DNA of 64,000 nt from JAKAWQ01 sp963840545. GTDB lineage: Bacteria; Pseudomonadota; Alphaproteobacteria; Acetobacterales; Acetobacteraceae. The translations under genes were made by a program, and so were the position numbers. The stretch covers positions 15,606 through 79,605 of the forward strand of contig CAWIZE010000009.1 in NCBI GenBank assembly GCA_963840545.1, in the 5' to 3' direction. The notes under the pieces were generated by a model, which saw nothing but the letters and a program-made list of their open reading frames with translations, was not told where the DNA came from and did not search any database. This document shows, piece by piece, positions 60,660-64,000 of the stretch (position 1 is the first letter of the stretch; every line of letters starts with the position of its first letter).

Positions 60660-61945
60660 AGATACGCTCACTGGAACTGGAGCAGTTCCGCAAATTCGAT
60701 CACCCGGTAGGGCTGTCTGGCTTCACGGATTCTCTGAACGTAATTTGCGGCCCGAATGAGTTCGGAAAGTCCACAATCCTGGCCGCCATACGCGGCTTGC
60801 TGTTCGAACGTCACAACAGCAAGGCGGAGCCAGTTAAACGTATGCAGACGTGGCGCGGGAACGCCGCACCACGTCTAGCGATGGAGTTCGAAATCGGCGG
60901 GGGTCGCTGGCGCATCGAGAAGCGCTTCCTCCATCAGCCGATGGCCTGTCTTACGGCTCCGGACGGCGGCCAATTCGACGGCGACGCAGCCGAAGAGGAG
61001 CTGCAGTGGCTGCTGGGATTTGGCGCGGCCGGTAAGCGCGGCTCCGGGCCCGAACAGATGGGCGTTTGGGGCGCGCTCTGGGTCACGCAACGTAATTCGG
61101 TCCTCCAAGCCGACCTCTCGTCTAACCTTGCACGGGCAACGGTCAGCAGCTGCCTTGACGCGGAAGTTGGTGTTCTGACTGGGAGTGAGAAGGGTCAGGC
61201 GCTGATGCGCGTAGCGCGCGACCAGCTTGGACAGCTACTCGATGGCAACGGCAAGCCGAAAGGTCGCTATCGGCAGATCATCGCAGCGATCGGCGAAGGC
61301 GACGCAAAGCTGGTCGAACTTCGCGACCGGGCGAAGCGGTTGAGCGACGATTCGGACTCTTTGCGGGACCGTCTGAGCAAGTTGACACGCGAGAGCGACG
61401 TCGCGGCCGAGCAGCGGGACCAGGTGGCGCTCGGCGATGCTCGGCGCCGCAAAGAAAATGCGCTCGTTCATCACCAACGACTGGAGGCGGCGACGTCGGC
61501 GCTCGCCTTGGCTGACCGGAACTGGGCGGACGCTGAGCGCGAGTGCGCTACTCGCGCGACGCGGGCAGAGGCTACGCTACGAAGTGAGCGCGTACTCGCC
61601 CTGGCCATCGAGGCGACAAAGCTGGCGCGCCGGTCACTCGAGGATGCGGAGGTCGAGTTCGCTGAGCGACGCACCACGGTGGACGCAGCGCAGACGCGAG
61701 CCACCACTTCGGCGCAGGCGGCACGTCGTAGGCGCAAAATGGTGGAGATTGCTCGGCATGCAGCCACACTCACCGCTTTCGAGGGCGCCGTCGAACAAGC
61801 GGAGTCAGCGCCAAGCCGGGTCAACGGTTTGGTCGCGCGGTTGGACTTGATGCGAACCAACAAGGATGGCATCGCCGTTGTGCGTAGGGCGGATCGCAAC
61901 CGCGATGCCGCTCGGTCGGTTCTGGAAGCGCAGGCTGGGCAGTAG
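60656..61945 (+). CDS. SbcC/YhaN-like SMC-type ATPase, truncated
   Basis: A 429-residue protein with the N-terminal head of an SMC-like ATPase: Walker A GPNEFGKST (32-40) after SLELEQFRKFDHPVGL, then a long coiled coil (~210-425, many RD/AE heptads). The C-terminal half with the signature and Walker B is absent, so it cannot form a full ATPase head. The start is a GTG overlapping the nuclease stop. It ends 18 bp before the sulfatase start, so the missing part was probably deleted. The pair resembles YhaO-YhaN or SbcD-SbcC. Confidence 0.8.
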   Translation: MKIRSLELEQFRKFDHPVGLSGFTDSLNVICGPNEFGKSTILAAIRGLLFERHNSKAEPVKRMQTWRGNAAPRLAMEFEIGGGRWRIEKRFLHQPMACLTAPDGGQFDGDAAEEELQWLLGFGAAGKRGSGPEQMGVWGALWVTQRNSVLQADLSSNLARATVSSCLDAEVGVLTGSEKGQALMRVARDQLGQLLDGNGKPKGRYRQIIAAIGEGDAKLVELRDRAKRLSDDSDSLRDRLSKLTRESDVAAEQRDQVALGDARRRKENALVHHQRLEAATSALALADRNWADAERECATRATRAEATLRSERVLALAIEATKLARRSLEDAEVEFAERRTTVDAAQTRATTSAQAARRRRKMVEIARHAATLTAFEGAVEQAESAPSRVNGLVARLDLMRTNKDGIAVVRRADRNRDAARSVLEAQAGQ

Positions 61946-61963
61946 AGTGAAGGAGCGGGGACA

Positions 61964-63754
61964 ATGAACCAGCGAAACAACAAGCCTGAACAAGCCGAAG
62001 GCGTCGGCCGCCGTGCCGTTCTGGGAGTCGGTCTAGGAGCTGGTCTGACCACTGCAACCGTCGCCGCCCTGCCAAGAAGCGCAGAGGGCGAGACGCTCGC
62101 TGCACCACCGCCTGCGGGCTTAGCGGCACCGTTTCCGGCGAGCCGCAGCGAGCCTCTCGGCCGGCCGTACAACGTGGTGCTCATCATGACCGACGAGGAG
62201 GCGTATCACCTACGTCCAGCCGAAGGCTTTGCCACGCCGGCGCGCGCCGAATTACAGCGGCGGGGCACCACCTTCCTTAACCACTACATTGGCTCGGCGA
62301 TGTGCACGCCATCGCGCGGCGTCATAGTCTCCGGCCAGCCGCCGCAGGTGAACGGCGTCTTCGACCAGATGGAAACAGGCTACGTGCCGAGCCTGAGGAT
62401 CGACCGGCCGAGCATGGGCACCATCTTCCGCCAGCTCGGCTACCGCACCGCCTATTTCGGCAAGTTCGAGCTGCGCCGCAGCATCATCGTGCCCAAACGC
62501 AGCGTGAACTACAGCGACGCGCTTGCAGCCTACGGCTTCGAGGGCTTCGAATCGGACGGCGACAAGGTGGGCGCCCCCGACCAGGGCTACGACACTGACA
62601 TCTACTCGGCGGGCGAAGCGGTGCGCTGGCTACGCACGCACGGCCAGGCGCTGAACCAGCAAGGCATTCCCTGGCTCCTGGTTGTGAGCTTCATCTCGCC
62701 CCACGACATCATGTACGCCGACGTCAACCAACCCGGCGAGACCGTGCAGAAATCGCTGGCAGGTGCCAGGCTCACCCGGCCACCCGCCAACGCGGGCTTT
62801 GCCACGCGCTGGAAGTTCCAGCCCTCTCCCAGCGCGCTGGAGCCGCTGGACAAGCCCGGTCGACCGCGGGCACAGCTTGCTTACAACATCGGCTGGTCCG
62901 CCTGGCTAGGCGAGATCCCGAGAGACGCCACGGCCATGTGGGATGACTATTATAACCTCTATCTCAACCTGATCCGCGACAACGATCGCACCATGCAGGG
63001 CGTGCTCGATGCGATCTCAGCGCTCGACCTCTGGCCTTCGACCGCGGTCGTGCGCACAGCCGACCATGGCGAGCTCGGCGGCTCGCACGGTGGGCTCCGC
63101 GGCAAGGGTCCGCTTCCCTACGAGCAGGAAACCCATGTGCCGATGGTCGTGGTCCATCCGGAATATCCCGGCGGCCGTACCTGCAAGGCGGTGACGAGCC
63201 ACATCGACCTCGTGCCGACGCTCGCCGGCCTCACCAAAACCGATACGCTGCTCCGCACCGCCGCACTCGCAGGCTTGCCCGGCCGCGACTTCACGTCGCT
63301 GCTGAGGGCTCCCGAGCAGGCGTCCCTCACGGCGATCCGCCCCGGTGCGCTGTTCAATTATGTCGGGTTGTGGACCGTCGATGCGTCCTACATGTCACTG
63401 ACTGCCCGGAACCTCAGCGAGGCCCGATACGTGCCGCCCTTCAGCGAGCTGCGGCCGGAAATGACGCCGCGTGGATTCATCAGCTTCTGCTTCGACGGTC
63501 GCTACAAATTCTCCCGCTACTACGCGCCCGACAATTTCAACACGCCGACGACTTTTGAGGACCTGGTTGGCAACAACGACCTCGAACTGCATGACCTTGA
63601 AACCGATCCGGACGAGGTGCTCAATCTCGCCGCCGACCCCAGCGCCCACCGCAAACTCATCATGCACCTGAACGAGCTTTTGAATCGGCTGATCGCGCAC
63701 GAGGTCGGTGACAACAACGGCAGCTTCCTGCCAGCGGCGCTGCGTGATGGCTGA
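61964..63754 (+). CDS. Tat-exported sulfatase
   Basis: A 596-residue alkaline-phosphatase-fold sulfatase. A twin-arginine signal (VGRRAVLGVGLGAGL, Arg16-Arg17) leads it to the periplasm. Asp77 (IMTDEEAY) is a metal ligand, and Cys114 in MCTPSRG is the residue converted to formylglycine by a sulfatase-maturing enzyme. HDIMYAD and TADHGELGGSHGG complete the site. It hydrolyses sulfate esters; the substrate is unknown. AAGGAGCGGGGAC precedes the ATG. It is the last gene of the island row seen here. Confidence 0.92.
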   Translation: MNQRNNKPEQAEGVGRRAVLGVGLGAGLTTATVAALPRSAEGETLAAPPPAGLAAPFPASRSEPLGRPYNVVLIMTDEEAYHLRPAEGFATPARAELQRRGTTFLNHYIGSAMCTPSRGVIVSGQPPQVNGVFDQMETGYVPSLRIDRPSMGTIFRQLGYRTAYFGKFELRRSIIVPKRSVNYSDALAAYGFEGFESDGDKVGAPDQGYDTDIYSAGEAVRWLRTHGQALNQQGIPWLLVVSFISPHDIMYADVNQPGETVQKSLAGARLTRPPANAGFATRWKFQPSPSALEPLDKPGRPRAQLAYNIGWSAWLGEIPRDATAMWDDYYNLYLNLIRDNDRTMQGVLDAISALDLWPSTAVVRTADHGELGGSHGGLRGKGPLPYEQETHVPMVVVHPEYPGGRTCKAVTSHIDLVPTLAGLTKTDTLLRTAALAGLPGRDFTSLLRAPEQASLTAIRPGALFNYVGLWTVDASYMSLTARNLSEARYVPPFSELRPEMTPRGFISFCFDGRYKFSRYYAPDNFNTPTTFEDLVGNNDLELHDLETDPDEVLNLAADPSAHRKLIMHLNELLNRLIAHEVGDNNGSFLPAALRDG

Positions 63755-63860
63755 CGGTGCAGCGCACCAGACGTAATCTGTGAGGCAGGCATTCGACGAG
63801 GTTGCGGACCGGCATCTCTACTCGGGCAAGGCGGCGGCCGGACCCGTCTCCGCTCTGCCT

Positions 63861-63885
63861 GATACACGATAAGTCATAGTGTATC
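63861..63885. promoter_or_regulatory. Inverted repeat GATACAC-(11)-GTGTATC
   Basis: A perfect 7-bp inverted repeat ~107 bp after the sulfatase stop in an otherwise empty tail (63755-64000). No T-tract follows, so it is a possible operator for a gene beyond the window or an mRNA end. Confidence 0.4.
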
Positions 63886-64000
63886 CGAGGCGACTACGGG
63901 TCGGAGCCTCCCGAAACCGGGGGCCGAGAGAACGCTGATTAAGAGTTATCGAGCGCCCGTGACACAATCTCGGCCGAAGAATACTCTGCCAGAAGGTCCG

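Noticed and set aside
57385..64000. Prophage
   Set aside because: No capsid, terminase, tail, lysis or integrase genes are visible; only island-like cargo and an IS.

Overview
The window is a high-GC, gene-dense chromosomal segment of an alphaproteobacterium, most likely Rhodospirillales/Acetobacteraceae. The grounds are an NDUFS4-like complex I subunit, a class II DAHP synthase, a second-type GltX, a PQQ alcohol dehydrogenase and a Cox-type molybdenum hydroxylase accessory cluster. The genus is inference. Most genes are packed into operons with 4-base ATGA, GTGA or TTGA overlaps.

Layout. 1-9.9 kb: the start of an acyl-CoA synthetase (leaves the window), an AtzG-AtzE type amidase pair, gor, class II DAHP synthase, a frameshifted nicotinate phosphoribosyltransferase, tonB and gltX. 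9.9-16.5 kb: a divergent sulfide-response locus. A BigR-like repressor, rhodanese, membrane fusion protein and RND pump read left; a sulfide:quinone reductase and a DUF2892 protein read right; a palindromic operator lies between. 16.6-22.4 kb: a DapA-like aldolase and a frameshifted GMC oxidoreductase face an ABC sugar/glycerol-phosphate type importer without its ATPase. 22.4-26.4 kb: a PQQ dehydrogenase with a lanthanide-type active site, a glycosyltransferase-like membrane protein and a GNAT. 26.5-33.2 kb: a cobalamin riboswitch controls metE, followed by a COG0523 GTPase carrying an in-frame tandem repeat, an amidohydrolase and a TRIC-MarC fusion. 33.3-37 kb: a frameshifted diguanylate cyclase, a structured intergenic region, a broken TumE/TumA-like toxin-antitoxin pair and IS debris. 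37-42 kb: a GGCT-fold protein and a two-gene SNF2 helicase/zinc-ribbon module. 42-46 kb: decaying peptide-transporter genes and small unknown genes. 46-57.2 kb: MscS channel, CMD protein, a coxG-D-E-xdhC-xdhC-moeA/mocA operon, an antiporter, a PrpB-like lyase, DUF192, tRNA-Pro and the complex I subunit. 57.3-64 kb: tRNA-Arg followed by a probable island holding an intact IS1380 element, an SbcD-like nuclease, a truncated SbcC-like ATPase and a sulfatase.

The most striking cross-window signal is that four frameshifts in unrelated genes (NAPRT, GMC oxidoreductase, diguanylate cyclase, TumE) lie exactly at a GTAC tetranucleotide. Removing an extra C after it or an extra G before it restores the expected protein each time. 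This looks like a systematic sequence error at a (modified?) GTAC site, or an unusual mutational process. Other leads are the sulfide-linked RND pump, the B12-riboswitch metE/COG0523 pairing, the SNF2/zinc-ribbon pair and the tRNA-Arg island.
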